64,000 nt of DNA, taken from the NCBI GenBank assembly GCA_021613375.1, contig CM038720.1, positions 15,965,962-16,029,961 on the forward strand. Reading direction: 5' to 3'. This document shows, in pieces, positions 1 through 12,300 of this stretch. Under the pieces are notes generated by a model that saw only the letters and a program-made list of their open reading frames with translations, did not search any database and was not told where the DNA came from. Source of the DNA: Megaleporinus macrocephalus (Eukaryota; Chordata; Actinopteri; Characiformes; Anostomidae). Position numbers and translations under genes: made by a program. Within the stretch, counting starts at the first letter, position 1. The number at the start of each line of letters is the position of its first letter.

Positions 1-1
1 C

Positions 2-70
2 AACAATGAGCTGCTGGACTTCCTCTCCAGAGTTCCCTCGGATGTACAAGTGGTTGGTGATCCTCTTTAG
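2..70 (+). CDS. Possible C-terminal end of an unidentified gene, cut by the window edge
   Basis: Frame 2 from the first base reads NNELLDFLSRVPSDVQVVGD followed by PL and a TAG stop at 68-70. Codon choice is GC-rich at third positions (CTG, GAC, TTC, CTC, TCC), unlike the AT-rich sequence that follows, as expected for a last coding exon with a 3' UTR behind it. AATAAA occurs at 555-560 and could be its poly(A) signal. I do not recognise the protein. The stretch is short and has no visible splice site, so chance is a real alternative. Confidence 0.3.
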   Translation, partial: NNELLDFLSRVPSDVQVVGDPL

Positions 71-1806
71 TGTTAGAGAAGTGATATTATGGTGCCAAAA
101 GTTCTGCAGCCAATTCTATTAGTGGTCTGTTTTTTACAGGTTTAGTACAAAGAACTGAAAGTGGAACCTTTACAAAGTCCTAACAAGCGAAGGTAGAACA
201 ATTTAACATAACAACCTTCTTTAAAGATTAAGGTTCTTAAATGGCTCTTGGTTTGCACATATGGTTCTTATAAAAAACCTTAATTTTGTTGAGGTCATTT
301 TACCTTGTACATTTTGATTTACAAGGCAGCTATGTAAAAATCTCTTTTGCTATAGAAAATAATCTCTGTGATGCTGAGGTAAAGATTGAGGGTACATAAT
401 TAGCTATGACTAATAACCTCTAAAAGTAGCAGACGTTTGTCCTACCAGGAGTGTAAAATCTATTCATTTGTTCATTCCTAGTGACCTGGATGATTGAAAT
501 TGTACGCAAAGCAACAGACTAAAACTTTAAATGACCCATAAACATGACAAAAACAATAAATACATTCATATTTTATGTTAATTATATTATCTTCAAATTA
601 AGATGGAGGAAATGCATTATATATTTATTAGTCACCAAAATTATTTTTTTTAGAAAGATGGTCGTATGCTGAGTTGCACCGTTCTTGTAATAAAATACAC
701 TACATATTAAACTGTAACCAATAATACAGTTGGGGCTCAAAACTCACAGCCACGAGAAACCAAAATCACTTCTCTGTGTTGTTGTTTTTTTTGACACATA
801 CTTTTCATTAATGTCTTCTCATTTATGTTATACTGAACTTTGATTCAAATATGTCTTTCTAATGATGCAATAATAAAAGAGTTTGTCTGTGTAAGTTACT
901 TTGTCTATGCAGTTAACGCATTTTTCATTTTCTGTGCTTTACAACCAATAAGGTTTGTTAATTATGTTTTAAATATGTTTTTCTTTGTCTATTTCTTTGT
1001 GAATAGGATGTCTGTATGTAATGTACTTACAAGTAAGATTCAACTGTACATTTATATCATAAACAGAGGCCCCCAAGAGTAATCCAAGACTGTAATTTTC
1101 TTTTTAGCTAAGTATTTCTTATATGAAAAAAGCCCCATACATTGATATTTTCAATTCTGTGTGCAGTTTGACTGGAATTCTTAGGGTCTTCTCTACACAA
1201 AGTCTAACTTAAGTTTGATGTTTTACTAAACGTGTTTTCTGTAAAACAATTACAATTTTAGGGTTTAGCAATAATAAATATACTCTACTCTCACAGAAAA
1301 AATTATTATAGAAATTATATAAAAACTATATTATAGAATTATAGTTGACATTATGACGTCAATTTTAGGGAAAAACTTATGCCACCAGTATTCTATAGAA
1401 AGTGTGTCTTCCACAAGTAGGTGACCCAACTGTAAATGAGAATAAAGCCAATATTTTTTCATATGTATTTTATAAAATGTTAAATTCTTGGAATGTAACT
1501 TTTTATGGTGTCTTTAGAAGCTGCATTATTAACCCATAAGCCATGAGAAGTCGTGCATTTAATGATTTTACCATGATCAAAGGGGTGCAGGGGTCCATTT
1601 ATTTGTAGAATTTTAACTGCAGACTATATATATTTTCACTATACAGACTACTCTTAAGGAACATTTAATCATTTTGCATTATATACTATGTGTATTTGTT
1701 TGGAAGGCAGTCATATTTAGGCCATTCCAGGGGACAGGGGTGGGGTAGATAATGCATGAAACAGTGAAAATGCTTTGTGAGTAACCAACACCCCTTGAGC
1801 TTGTAC
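71..1806. other. AT-rich non-coding stretch
   Basis: No conserved reading frame or recognisable repeat was seen. The first 500 bases could be 3' UTR of the edge fragment. The rest is low-complexity AT-rich intergenic DNA. Confidence 0.4.
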
Positions 1807-1807
1807 A

Positions 1808-1823
1808 TCAATCAATCAATCAG
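1808..1823. repeat. (ATCA)n tail of the LINE
   Basis: Four tandem ATCA units at the 3' terminus of the minus-strand LINE. This is the tandem-repeat tail typical of L2/CR1-type retrotransposons that lack poly(A). Confidence 0.7.
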
Positions 1824-1963
1824 TCAACCTTTATTTAATCTCGGAAATACATTGAGGGGTGACCCTCATTTTCAATGCAGCCGAGCATTTACATTTTAAG
1901 GGATTGAAAGCAAAATGAGCAAAGATAACAATAATAAATAAAATACAAATTTTAAATAAACAT

Positions 1964-3970
1964 TTAATATAAATGCATAAAATATAATATAAAAAATGTT
2001 AGAAAATGTTTTATAAAAGAATATAAAAGAATATAAAATAAACATAAAATGCATACAAGATAATAAAAAGTTGAAATACTGATAAAAAATATACACATTA
2101 AAACAATCACGATAATAAATAAATATTTAATAATAATAAAATAATAAAAATAAAACAATAAAAATAATAAAAATACAATAATAATAATATAAATAAATAA
2201 TAAAATAAAATAAAACAGACAAAAATAAATAAGATAAATATTAAATAAAATCCTAATAGAGTGATATATTAATTTAAAACAATCACAGGCTTTCTGATGG
2301 TGACTAGAAACTAAAAGTTTAAAATGGTTCAGTGATCCCAGCGAGCTGAGCTTCAGAATTTCCTGTAGAGAATTCCAGCTTGCTGGTGCACTGTAGCTAA
2401 AAGCAGATTTTCCCAGTTCACTAAAAACTCTCGGTACCTGACAGGTGGTCCAGCCACTAGAGCGAGTCTGATAATTATTGTTATTTATCGAAATCAAGGA
2501 AGAGATGTAAGCTGGCAAATGGCCAGAGAGTGATTTATAGATAAAAATAAGCCAATGAGATTCTCTTCGTGCAGCTAGTGAGGACCAACCAACTTTATCA
2601 TAGAGTCTGCAGTGGTGAGTACTGTAAGGGTCACCAGTTATAAATCTCAGAGCAGAGTGATAAATTGAATGTAGCGGTTGGAGGGCACTGGCGGACGCTT
2701 TGTTATAGATTACATCACCATAGTCCAGGACTGCTAATATGGTTGCCTCCACTATTTTTTTCCTAGCGTATGTGGGTAGACAAGATTTATTCTGATAAAT
2801 GAATCCAAGCTTTTGTCTGCACTTAATGGCGAGTTTGCTTATATGGGATTTAAAGGAGAGTTTTTCTTCCAGCCAGATGCCGAGGTATTTATATTCGCTG
2901 ACTTGCTCGATGCTAGATCCTGTCAGGGTATTAATATTTATGGAATCTAAAACGCTATCTGAAAATCTGGAAAACAGCATGAATTTGGTTTTATTAGCAT
3001 TTAAAACCAACTTAAGTTTATATAGAGCAATCTGTAAAGAGTTAAAAGAATGTTGGAGTTTATCTAATGCAGCGTGAGCTGAGTCTGCTGAGCAGTATAA
3101 GATTGAATCATCTGCATAAAGGTGTAACTTGGAGTCTAAGGTAGAGATGGCGAGGTCATTGATAAAAATGTTAAATAAAACTGGGCCCAGGATTGAGCCC
3201 TGAGGGACCACTTTTGTTATAGGCTGTAGGTCTGATTTATGGTTACCAAGAGGCACACATTGCTTCCTACCAGAAAGGTAATCCTGGGCCCACAGGACTG
3301 CGTTATTGCTAAAACCAATCTGATGTAAGGAACCTAGTAATAAATCATGACCAACAGTATCAAAGGCTTTTGTGAGATCAATAAAAATGGCAGCACAGAA
3401 CTTTTTCCTGTCTAAAGCCATATAAAGATAATTTAAAACCAGCATGGTCGCAGAGATGGTGCTATGTCTTTCTCTGAAACCAGACTGATAGGTGGACAGG
3501 ACAGAGTTTTCATAAAGAAAAGATTTGAGCTGGTTATTTACTAAGGATTCTAAAAATAAACAAGACAGTTTTGAGATTGGTCTGTAATTTTTTAGATTTG
3601 CTGCATCTCCTCCTTTATGCAGAGGGATAACATGTGCTGTTTTCCAGATACTGGGAATTCTGCAAGATAAAATAGAAAGATTAAAAATATATGTAATGTG
3701 TTCTAAAATAACTGGGGTTGCCAGACGCAGTAAGTTGGGGTCCAGACTGTCCTCACCTTTTGTTTTTCGAGGATTAATAGAAGAAAGGGCATTAGCTACA
3801 ATGTACAGGGAGCAGGTCTGGAGTGTGAAGATATCCTGTTTCTGGGAAGCAGTAGTAGTGATGGTAGGCTGATCTATGGGCAGGTTTATGTCAATGTTTT
3901 TAAATATCTGACCAGCTGCAGCAAAGTGTGCATTAAAAGCTTGGCACAGTTCTTGCTGGCCAAAGATCAA
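1964..3970 (-). pseudogene. LINE reverse transcriptase ORF (relic)
   Basis: A 668-codon frame. Recognisable RT blocks are NYRPISKLSCLFLESLVNN, YQSGFRERHST, FIDLTKAFDTV, VVPQGSILGPVLFNIFINDL and HLYADDS (catalytic aspartate pair), then VSEYKYLGIWLEEKLSFKSH and the C-terminal block ending near ASWNSL. The last roughly 90 codons, after ACDCF, are runs of I, L, F and Y. They are read-through of the AT-rich 3' UTR rather than real protein. The upstream part of the polyprotein continues in another frame (4027-4696), so this ORF has lost its link to the endonuclease. Confidence 0.85.
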
Positions 3971-4026
3971 CTTATTATCAACTAGAATTTTAGTTGGGGG
4001 TTGTTGAGGGTTGTTATTGAGGAGGT

Positions 4027-4696
4027 TTACTGCTTTCCAGAAATCCTGTGGGTTGAGGAATTTGTAATTCGGCTAAGGAAATAATCTGATTTGGCTTTTC
4101 TGATTGCAGAGGTGCATCTGTTTCTCAATTGTCTGAATGCAAGCCATTTCTCACGTTCACCTGTGCGGCTGGCAATAGACCAGGCTTTATTTCTTGACTG
4201 TAGCAGTGAGGAAACTTCGCCTGTAAACCAGAGGCTAGATCTGTCTCTTATTCGCAGCTTTTTGTACGGAGCATGTTTATTTGCCACTGAGAGGAATGAT
4301 TTCCTGAAATGTTCTAGTGCTACGTCCACATCTGAACTGTTAAAAGTTAAATTAATTTTGCTCACTGCTAAGTCAGAAAGAAAAGCCTGTTCATTAAAAT
4401 GTTTTAAATGTCTTCTAACCACCATCCGAGAGCCTGTTTGTGTGTTTGAACTGTTTCTAATGCACCCAATCGGACAATGATCGCTAAACCCAAGTTCAAA
4501 AATGCCCGGGGGCAATGATTTTATCTGTTCTATTCGAAAAAATTAAGTAAATCAGGGTGGATTTGGAAGGGTCCTTTAAGTTTGGCCGAGTTGACTCAGT
4601 GATTAGCTGTGTAAGGATGAGATTCCCACAAACTTCTTTTAGGTGATTGGATGCATTAGAAAGCCAGTTCAGATTAACATCCCCTAGGACCAGCAT
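4027..4696 (-). pseudogene. LINE endonuclease and linker ORF pieces (relic, frameshifted)
   Basis: Two overlapping minus-strand pieces. 4496-4696 reads MLVLGDVNLNW and later STLIYLIFSNR, matching the GDxN and late APE-endonuclease blocks. 4027-4515 starts FELGFSDHCPI, the SDH catalytic block, and runs into a basic linker with WFTGEV. The two frames are offset within a C/G run near 4505. A second frameshift near 4070 separates the linker from the RT frame, where NPQDFWKAVN appears in the RT frame. These breaks rule out an active element. Confidence 0.75.
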
Positions 4697-4985
4697 TTCT
4701 GAAGTTGTATAGTGAGATAAAAGCTCTGCTAATTTAATAAAACTGTTAAAATGATTCTATCTTTCTTCTTATGTTTTTGTACAATGCTGGTCCTAGGTTT
4801 ATACACAGTGACTATTGGTAAAACTAAATTAGTACTATCATTTTTAGGCAGTCAACTAAGGTTAGAAACAGAGTAAAATATGTTATGCCCTAAAATCTGT
4901 GAGCCGAGCCTGCTTGGATGAATTCCATCAGGTCTATAGAATGAGGGTCGGTTCCAAACAGGTCAAAATTGGCAATAAAAGCCAA

Positions 4986-7890
4986 TATGGGCTGCTGGCA
5001 GACTTTGACAATAAAGGGAAAGACAGAAAGGCCAACTACTAGTCACAAACGAAAGGCTTATAATTAGCTCCTTTAATCCTAGGCTTTATTAAATACATGC
5101 TACTCTGGGAATCATGACAGACTAATTGCACTATGAAGGACATCTTTTTAAAGGAGAAGAAGAGCAGGCTCTCTTATGGCCTCAGCTCTTTGCCATTTAA
5201 TGAGGATATGAAATGATCTGTTCACCTCTCTTGGAACTCACTATAATCCATTCATTGATATTTATATTCACTAAAAGTTATGCTCCATGCGTGCAAACAT
5301 ATACACACATGCACACACACTTCATGAAATAAGGTGTGTCGGTGAAGCAATATAAAAATTAATGTTGAATTAAACCAGTTGATAATTACAATTAACAGTG
5401 CATTGCCAAAAGGGAACCTTTGGAAGTAATTTTGCATATAATTCAACATATTAACATACACATAACTTATAGTTGTTGTTTTAACAGTAAAAAATACATA
5501 TGTGTAGTAAGCTAAACTCACTTAATATAGAGTGTACAAAATGTACAAAATGCAAGTACAGCAATGTTTTAAGTAATAGCTCCAGCTTAAAGAGGAACAC
5601 TACCGTGGACTTCCCTGTTCACTTGAATTTGAATACAAATACCAGGACAGAGTTGCTTCCTATTTCAGAGCTTGAAGTTCCTCATGCACAGCTTGCCCAT
5701 GACAGAATGACACACTATGCATTCAAAGCCCTAGCTATTGTGATAATATTATGTGCCACTTTAGTACCAAACAGTTGCAAGACTCTGAATCTCTCTTTAT
5801 GTGTTTGTGCTCTATATTGTTTAGCAGTAAATTTTAATGGAATTGTTTTAATGCTTGGATGTCAAATATGCATAAAAACCAACCACTCTCATGGGTGTTT
5901 TTTAGCTTGGGAACTAAGTGTTTAAGTGTTAAACTTGCAGCCTGGATTCCTAAAACCCTTTGCAGATGGACTGTAAATCAGGCACTATCTATAATAAGGA
6001 GGCAAAGCAAAGTAGTCTCAAGATGCATCAAAATGTTATACTATTTGTTCTGGCTTGTATTTGCGGTTTGAAGAAATAGCTTCCCTTGGGTCTGTCTAAT
6101 AAAACTTTGCAAAGCCAAACAAACACAGACATGCTTAACTTAGTACAGTGGTTAATATTGCCCTAAACTTCTACATGACACAGAATAGGATTAAATTGAC
6201 TGAGGAGATTGGGTCTTAGATTTTTGATTTTTTTGCAGTCAGCAGAAAATGAAAAATTTTAGAATGTTTTTAACTTCATTTCATGATATAAATTTCTTTA
6301 TGTGTTGCATTTTTGTATGGACATATTGTCTGACAACTTAGTGTTAAAGCTACAATCACATAAACCTTACAGTAAATGTGGGGGAAAACTAGGGAAGTGA
6401 TGCTAAACAGCTGAGCCACAAAGTAAATTATGTCTAAATGGTCAACCTAGCAGCCCTCTTCATGCCTCATTCCTATTTAAAATTAATAACTGCCCAATCA
6501 GTATGTGGAACACGTAGCAGTGGTTGGAAAGCAATACATGAAAGCTGCCCCCAGGTGCAGAGAAGAATATGAGCACTGGCACCTCTGTGGGTTCAAAAAG
6601 AGTGCTATGCATTTAATTGATGGAGTGTCCACTTCCAGTCACTCAATTTCGCTCCAGCATACTAATAGACTAGCAGCATCAAATTGGCTAAAAAGTCCCT
6701 GTTACAGACAATTTCTCCAAACCCCTCCCTGCCCTGTACACACCAATCCCATGAGTGTCTATGTGCACTAAAGTTTAAAGAAAGACTGCACTGATAGACT
6801 GGCATTCATCTTGGGTTCATTAATACATTTTATTAATTAAACGAGTATAATAACAACTGTACCATGTTTTAATTGTTATGTACCATATTGGTTTTATTTT
6901 TATTGAGGTTAGTTTTTAACCAAGCTATGAAATCTGCTTCAATATTGTTGGCAACTTGGTTGGGTTCCCATAAAGTATTATTAGGAATTATTTGTGGGGA
7001 ACAGTTAAGATGTGAACTGTTAAAAAAGTACCACAGAATGCATCTTTTTTTTCTCTTTTTTCTACACAGAAGGTTTGGGACGTTACATTTGGTGTCAAAT
7101 TAAATTAGATGTTTTGTCTTTTATTGTGAATATTTTGATGAGCTCAGCTCTGATTGGCTGGTTCTGAAACAACAAAATACACACAAACTAAAACTAAAAT
7201 GAACCTTGACAAAAACTAAATTAAAAAGTAAATTAAACACAAAATGTGCATGTGATGATGCTTCATTGAACTCAAAGTTGCAGCGTAGGGTATGACTGAG
7301 TTGCCAAGGTAGCAGAAAAAGAGGATGACTCTGGAAGATAGATTCAAATGGTAAACATTTTTTAATTTACACAAAGTTGAGAAAATGCAATCAAAGGACA
7401 AAGCAATCCAATAATCTCAGTGAGTTAGTGCCCCTCATGGCTAACCCTTTCCCCTCCTCTTATAAGCCTTGCCCCACCCTCCTATATCTAAAACAAACCA
7501 TTTCCTTTAAAAGAGGTGTGCTAATTTACAAATGGGAAAAAATTTAAGTACCACTTATAAGTACCATCATTTTAGGCCTAATACATCTGTTACTGGTACA
7601 ATTAGTTACATTGCACATATTCACTCAATCCTGTGTTTCTCTTTCTTTTTCTTTTTCCTGTGGTTCCTGGTTATGACCTTATCCGTCCCCTTAAATAGCC
7701 ATGGGCCTTTCACATCACTCAAGAGTAAGTTTACCCTCCTCTGCATCCCTCTTAGAGACTATGCTGGCACACAGACAATAGATAAGTATAACAGGTAAAC
7801 ATAATCATACATAGACCTAATGGTGATTGGCAGTCCCATTGTTCTCATCACAGTGCACTTCACATCACAGTGCCAAAGAAGGGCAAGAAT
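4986..7890. other. Non-coding stretch, no feature identified
   Basis: The longest frames are a 141-codon frame at 5500-5925 and several frames under 90 codons, without recognisable motifs. Sequence around 7120-7500 has the look of a decayed repeat but could not be assigned. Confidence 0.35.
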
Positions 7891-7899
7891 CTGCTTATG

Positions 7900-8800
7900 C
7901 AGTAGCAGGCTGCAGGGTTTGGGGAAGCTGCAGCATCCACATTTTGTGCTGCAGAATTTGGCTGCTGGAAACAAATGAGGTAGATGAAGGAACCTCACGG
8001 TCCAGAGGCTTGGAGGCAGTGGTGGTCGAGATGTCTGAAGACTCAGCAACAATGGCTGACAGACCAGGAAACTCACAGAGGGCACAGTCAGGACAGGAGA
8101 CTTAGAGGCCACAGGATAGGCAGGAGACTCGGAAGCTATTGGCAGAGCAAGAGACTCTGGAGACATGGGCAGGAAATACGGAGCTCAGAGCTAGAACTGC
8201 ACTGATTTCCTGGGGTGCAAGCCGGGCAGCAGTCATGTTCTCGGGTGCAGGCAGGGTAGCATCAGTGTCCTCAGAGGCAGCTGGGACTGCTGCAATGTCC
8301 TCTGAGGCTGGTGGGTCTGCTAACAAAGCATAGGCTTCAGGGAAGCTGCACAGAGGAGCACAGCAAACGGGGAACGGCTCAGTAGCAGATTTTTCAGCAA
8401 TTTAAGCTCAGTGTTATGTTGTGTGTAGTTAGATGCAGAGACAGGATGCAAATACAAGTCTAAAGGTTTATTGTTGTGCAAGATAAAAAAAACCAAAAGA
8501 AATTCAATAAAAAGTAACAGAACAAATAAAGAACATAAGAAACTAAAAGAAACATAAAAGTCTGGGCATAACTAAGATAAATATAGAGACTATATAGAGA
8601 AAATGGTCTGGAAAAACAAGGGCAAGGTGAACAGCTAGGGGTATACATACACAGAGAACAAACAAGAAACACCTGGGGCTAATGAGAGGGTGGGGCTATA
8701 GACCCACAGCCAAAAACAGAAGCACATGGCAGGAAAACATGAAAGAAACTATGAAGAAACAGACAAACAAAGAAAGACAGGGCAAGACTAATTTAATTGT
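7900..8800 (-). repeat. Decayed dispersed repeat with LTR-like 3' part
   Basis: On the minus strand, 8800-8410 runs through pyrimidine-rich sequence, a CCAGGTGTTTCTTG stretch and AATAAACC followed by a CTTGTATTTGCATCCTGTC-like segment, which resembles the poly(A)-signal and R/U5 layout of fish LTRs. 7980-8330 contains short degenerate internal repeats (gactcagcaacaat, gacaggagacttagagg, gagactctgga). No gag or pol was found. The boundaries are rough. Confidence 0.35.
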
Positions 8801-9041
8801 TAAATAGAACATAAGAACAGAGCAAAATTCACAGTCTGACATCAAACTGACCATAACTACTTACTTATTGTTATTTGTAACCCACAAACTACTAGAATAC
8901 ACCTGGCACAATATAAAATACCTCTTGGAAAGCATATTCTAATAAATTGTTCAGTTTTAAGTACCTTTATGTATGGTTGTTTGTGGATGAGATTAGAAAA
9001 AAGGGGTTAACAAGTGTACTTTTGAAAATCTGAAACTTGGA

Positions 9042-9053
9042 AGAGGAAGTTCC
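9042..9053 (+). promoter_or_regulatory. PU.1/ETS-type site in the tlr8 promoter
   Basis: AGAGGAAGTTCC lies 74 bases upstream of the first ATG of the leader exon. The core GAGGAAGT is the classic PU.1 (Spi1) recognition element of myeloid promoters. It is directly followed by an AT-rich TTTTATTTAAGG stretch that may act as a TATA-like element. The role is inferred from motif and position only. Confidence 0.45.
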
Positions 9054-9115
9054 AATTTTATTTAAGGAAGCTTGTACATTGACACAAAGTCACACCTACA
9101 TTTTATTCCTTTGAA

Positions 9116-9383
9116 ATGACTGCTCTGGTAAGCATTTGCTTTTATTGATATAAAAAAAGTAATTTCTACTCTATTTGTCTGGTGACTAACTTTCAGTTTG
9201 GCAGATACTGTATTTTGTACTCATTAACTTATTCCTGGTTGATATAATCCTGATATTGTTTAGAATCTATCCAGTGAGAACAAAACATGTTTACTATACA
9301 ATAGAAAGATTCAGTGGGTAATTCTTATTTTAGATTTGTTTTTCTATTTACAGGTCAAATGTATTACAACATCAGGAAAATGA
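9116..9383 (+). other. Spliced upstream ORF of tlr8 that ends on the main start codon
   Basis: The leader exon carries ATG at 9116 and reads M-T-A-L up to the donor CTG|GTAAGC (9127/9128). Joined to the acceptor TTTACAG|GTCAAATG (exon 2 from 9354), it continues V-K-C-I-T-T-S-G-K and stops at TGA 9381-9383. That stop overlaps the in-frame ATGATG at 9380-9385 of the receptor. The uORF is 13 codons in a different frame from the receptor. Confidence 0.5.
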
Positions 9384-12300
9384 TGTTAATTGCAGTTCTG
9401 ATATCTTATGTTTACTCATCCCATGGTCTTATTTGGTCTTGGAAAACCCTACCATGTGATATTACATTATCCAACACCTCCATTTCTTTGGACTGCTCAA
9501 GCAGAAAACTACAAACAGTTCCTAAAATCTGTGTCTGGAATGCCACAGAAGTCAACCTGGCTAAAAATCAAATAACAAAAATTTCAAAGGATTCTTTCTC
9601 AAAGCTGCTCAATCTAACACTGTTAAATCTCAAAGGGAATCGAATGGAAAATAAGCTTCATACAGACACTCTCCTTTTTTCTGGTTTGGATAAACTCAAA
9701 GTTTTGTTACTTGATAATAATCACCTCTCCACTGTTCCAAGAGATGTTCCAGCTGAACTGGAATTTCTGAGCCTAAGTGGGAATTACATCAAGACCATTG
9801 GACCTTCAGATTTTGCAGGAATAAAAAACATTAAAGATATCAGGCTTAGCAAGAACTGCTATCATAAAACTAGTTGCAAAGGGGCCTTAATTATTCAAAA
9901 TGGAACCTTTTCTGACTTAAAGCAGCTGACTTACCTTTCTTTAACACAAAACAGGTTGCGAAGGATTCCACAAAATTTGCCTAGATCACTCCAAAAACTC
10001 TATTTACGACAAAACACAATTGAGAAGGTTGATGCATCTGACCTTGAAAACTTAACAAAACTAAGACTTTTGGATTTATCTGGAAACTGCCCTATTTGTT
10101 ACAATGCTCCTTTTCCATGCAGACCCTGTAAAACAAAAAATAATGCCCTGCAAATCAATTCAGAAGCTTTCAGTCAACTGTCCCAACTTCAGGAGTTACG
10201 ATTATCAGGAAATTCACTACAAACACTCAACTCATCATGGTTCAAGAATCTTACAAGATTAAAGTACTTGTATCTTTCTTTCAACTTTCTTATAAGTGAA
10301 ATTGAAAGTGGTCAGTTCTTTTCTAGTTTACCCAATATAGAGATCATTGACCTGTCATACAATAACCCATCGCAAACATTTTCCAAACGATTAAAGCTCT
10401 CAAAAAAATTTTCAGAACTGAAGTCATTGAAAAGCCTACATCTCGAGGGCTATGTGTTCTCAGTTCTTTGTGAAAGTGACTTAAAGCCTCTGTTTAGTTT
10501 AAAAAACATCTCGGTGCTAAATTTGGGGGTAAACTTTCTCCAGCAGACAAATCTGTCCCTTTTTGAAAACTTTTACAATTTATCTGTCATTTCTTTGATT
10601 GAAAACAGACTTACATTTACTGGAATGAAAACAAACCAATATGAGGGATTATGCTCAAGCAATGTTGAATCTGAGAGTAAGGAAGAACATAATGTGCAAA
10701 GTCCTTATATTCACAGAGATGAAGAGTTCCGTCGCTATCCTCCCTTTTTAAAACCTGAGTGCTTGGCAACAGGGCCTGTGCTAGATATCAGCAGAAACAA
10801 CATGTACTATATTAATCCAGAGCAACTTCAAGCTGTGGGGAATGTTACATGTCTCAATCTTTCTTACAATGACATTAGCTCATTTTTCAATGGAACTGAG
10901 TTTATTCAGTTTCCAAAGCTAAAATACTTGGACTTGTCACATAACCGAATCTACCTACGTTTAAAATCTGCTTTTAATGAATTAAAAGAGTTGGAAGTTT
11001 TAGATTTAAGTCACAACAAACATTACTTTGAGGTAGCAGGAGTGAGTCACACACTGGCATTTCTTGAAAACCTCCAGTACCTAAAAGTTCTTAACCTTAG
11101 TTGGAATGAAATAAACACACTGAGTAACAAGATCCTGAATAGTAGCTCACTTAAGGAGCTGCAGTTTCAAGGGAATCGGCTAGACATCATGTGGAAAAAG
11201 GACAAAGGTTTCAAAAATCTCTTCAAATTTTTGGTAAACTTAACACATCTTGATATATCATACAACAAACTTAGACAAATCCCAGATGACATATTAAGCT
11301 ATTTCCCACCAACCCTGAAATATCTAAATATGAACAGGAACCAACTTAGTTCTTTCTGTTGGGAACAGCTCAGTCAGTTGCCTCATTTGAAAATACTGGA
11401 TTTAAGCAAAAACAAGTTGGACACTGTAACTGAAAAATTATCAGCTCACACAAGTTCACTGAGGATCTTAGACTTGCGCCACAACATGATCTCTAAACTG
11501 GGAGCAAATTTTCTTGAGTTTGCCAAAAGCCTCTGGACTTTGGATCTTAGTTTCAACAGACTGGAAATAATCAGTCAGGCTTCATTCCAGTCACTTGATG
11601 GAAATGTGCTACATAGACTGTACCTGGATAATAACCCTTTACATTGTTCATGTGACCTTCTTGACTTTGTTCTATGGTTAGAGAGCAGTGAGACAGAGAT
11701 TCCTAACCTCGCAACAGGCGTCTTATGTGACTTGCCAGCTCCCAAGAAAGGCCAGCCAGTAATTGACCTTGACCTTAGAAATGCATGCATCAATGACAGC
11801 ACAGCACAAATTCTCTACATTATCTCCTCCACCTTCATCATTATCATGCTATTTACTGCCATCACAATACATCTTTACTACTGGGATGTGTCCTACATCC
11901 TTACATTCTGGAAAGCCAAAATAAAGGGTCACAAATCAACAGATTGCATTTATGATGCTTTTGTTATGTATGACACCAAAGACCCACTGGCTTCTGACTG
12001 GGTGCTGAACCACCTGCGAGTTGAGCTGGAGGACAGAGGGGAGACTGTCCGTCCCCTCTGTCTGGAGGAGAGGGACTGGACACCTGGTTCTTCCATCATG
12101 GAGAATCTCAACCAGAGCATTCAATGGAGCAGGAAGACTATTTTTGTGCTCACAAGGGGCTTCGTCTGCAGTGGGATTTTTAAAGTTGCAGCTTATCTCA
12201 CTCAACAGAGGCTGCTAGAGGAAGGTGTGGATGTAATGGTGTTAATACTTTTGGAACCAGTTCTCCAACACTCAAGAATCTTGCACTTGAGACGGTGCCT

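Larger units (their letters stand above)
1807..4985 (-). mobile_element. 5'-truncated, frameshifted non-LTR retrotransposon (LINE) with APE-type endonuclease and reverse transcriptase
   Basis: Read on the minus strand, the order is a short SGNH-esterase-like stretch (about 4860-4940), an APE endonuclease piece with GDVN and SDHCPI motifs, a reverse transcriptase with a YADD box, an AT-rich 3' UTR, and a (TGAT)n tail at 1808-1823. The 3' tail is a 4-bp tandem repeat rather than poly(A), as in L2/CR1-related fish LINEs. At least two frameshifts (near 4070 and 4505) and several stops show that the copy is dead. The clade is inferred from motif style only: L2- or I-like is likely, RTE less so. 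The 5' limit is approximate. Confidence 0.85.

Noticed and set aside
9314..9358. In-frame extension MGNSYFRFVFLFTGQ at the start of the TLR8 frame
   Set aside because: It lies in the intron before the TTTACAG acceptor at 9347-9353 and is not expected in the mRNA.
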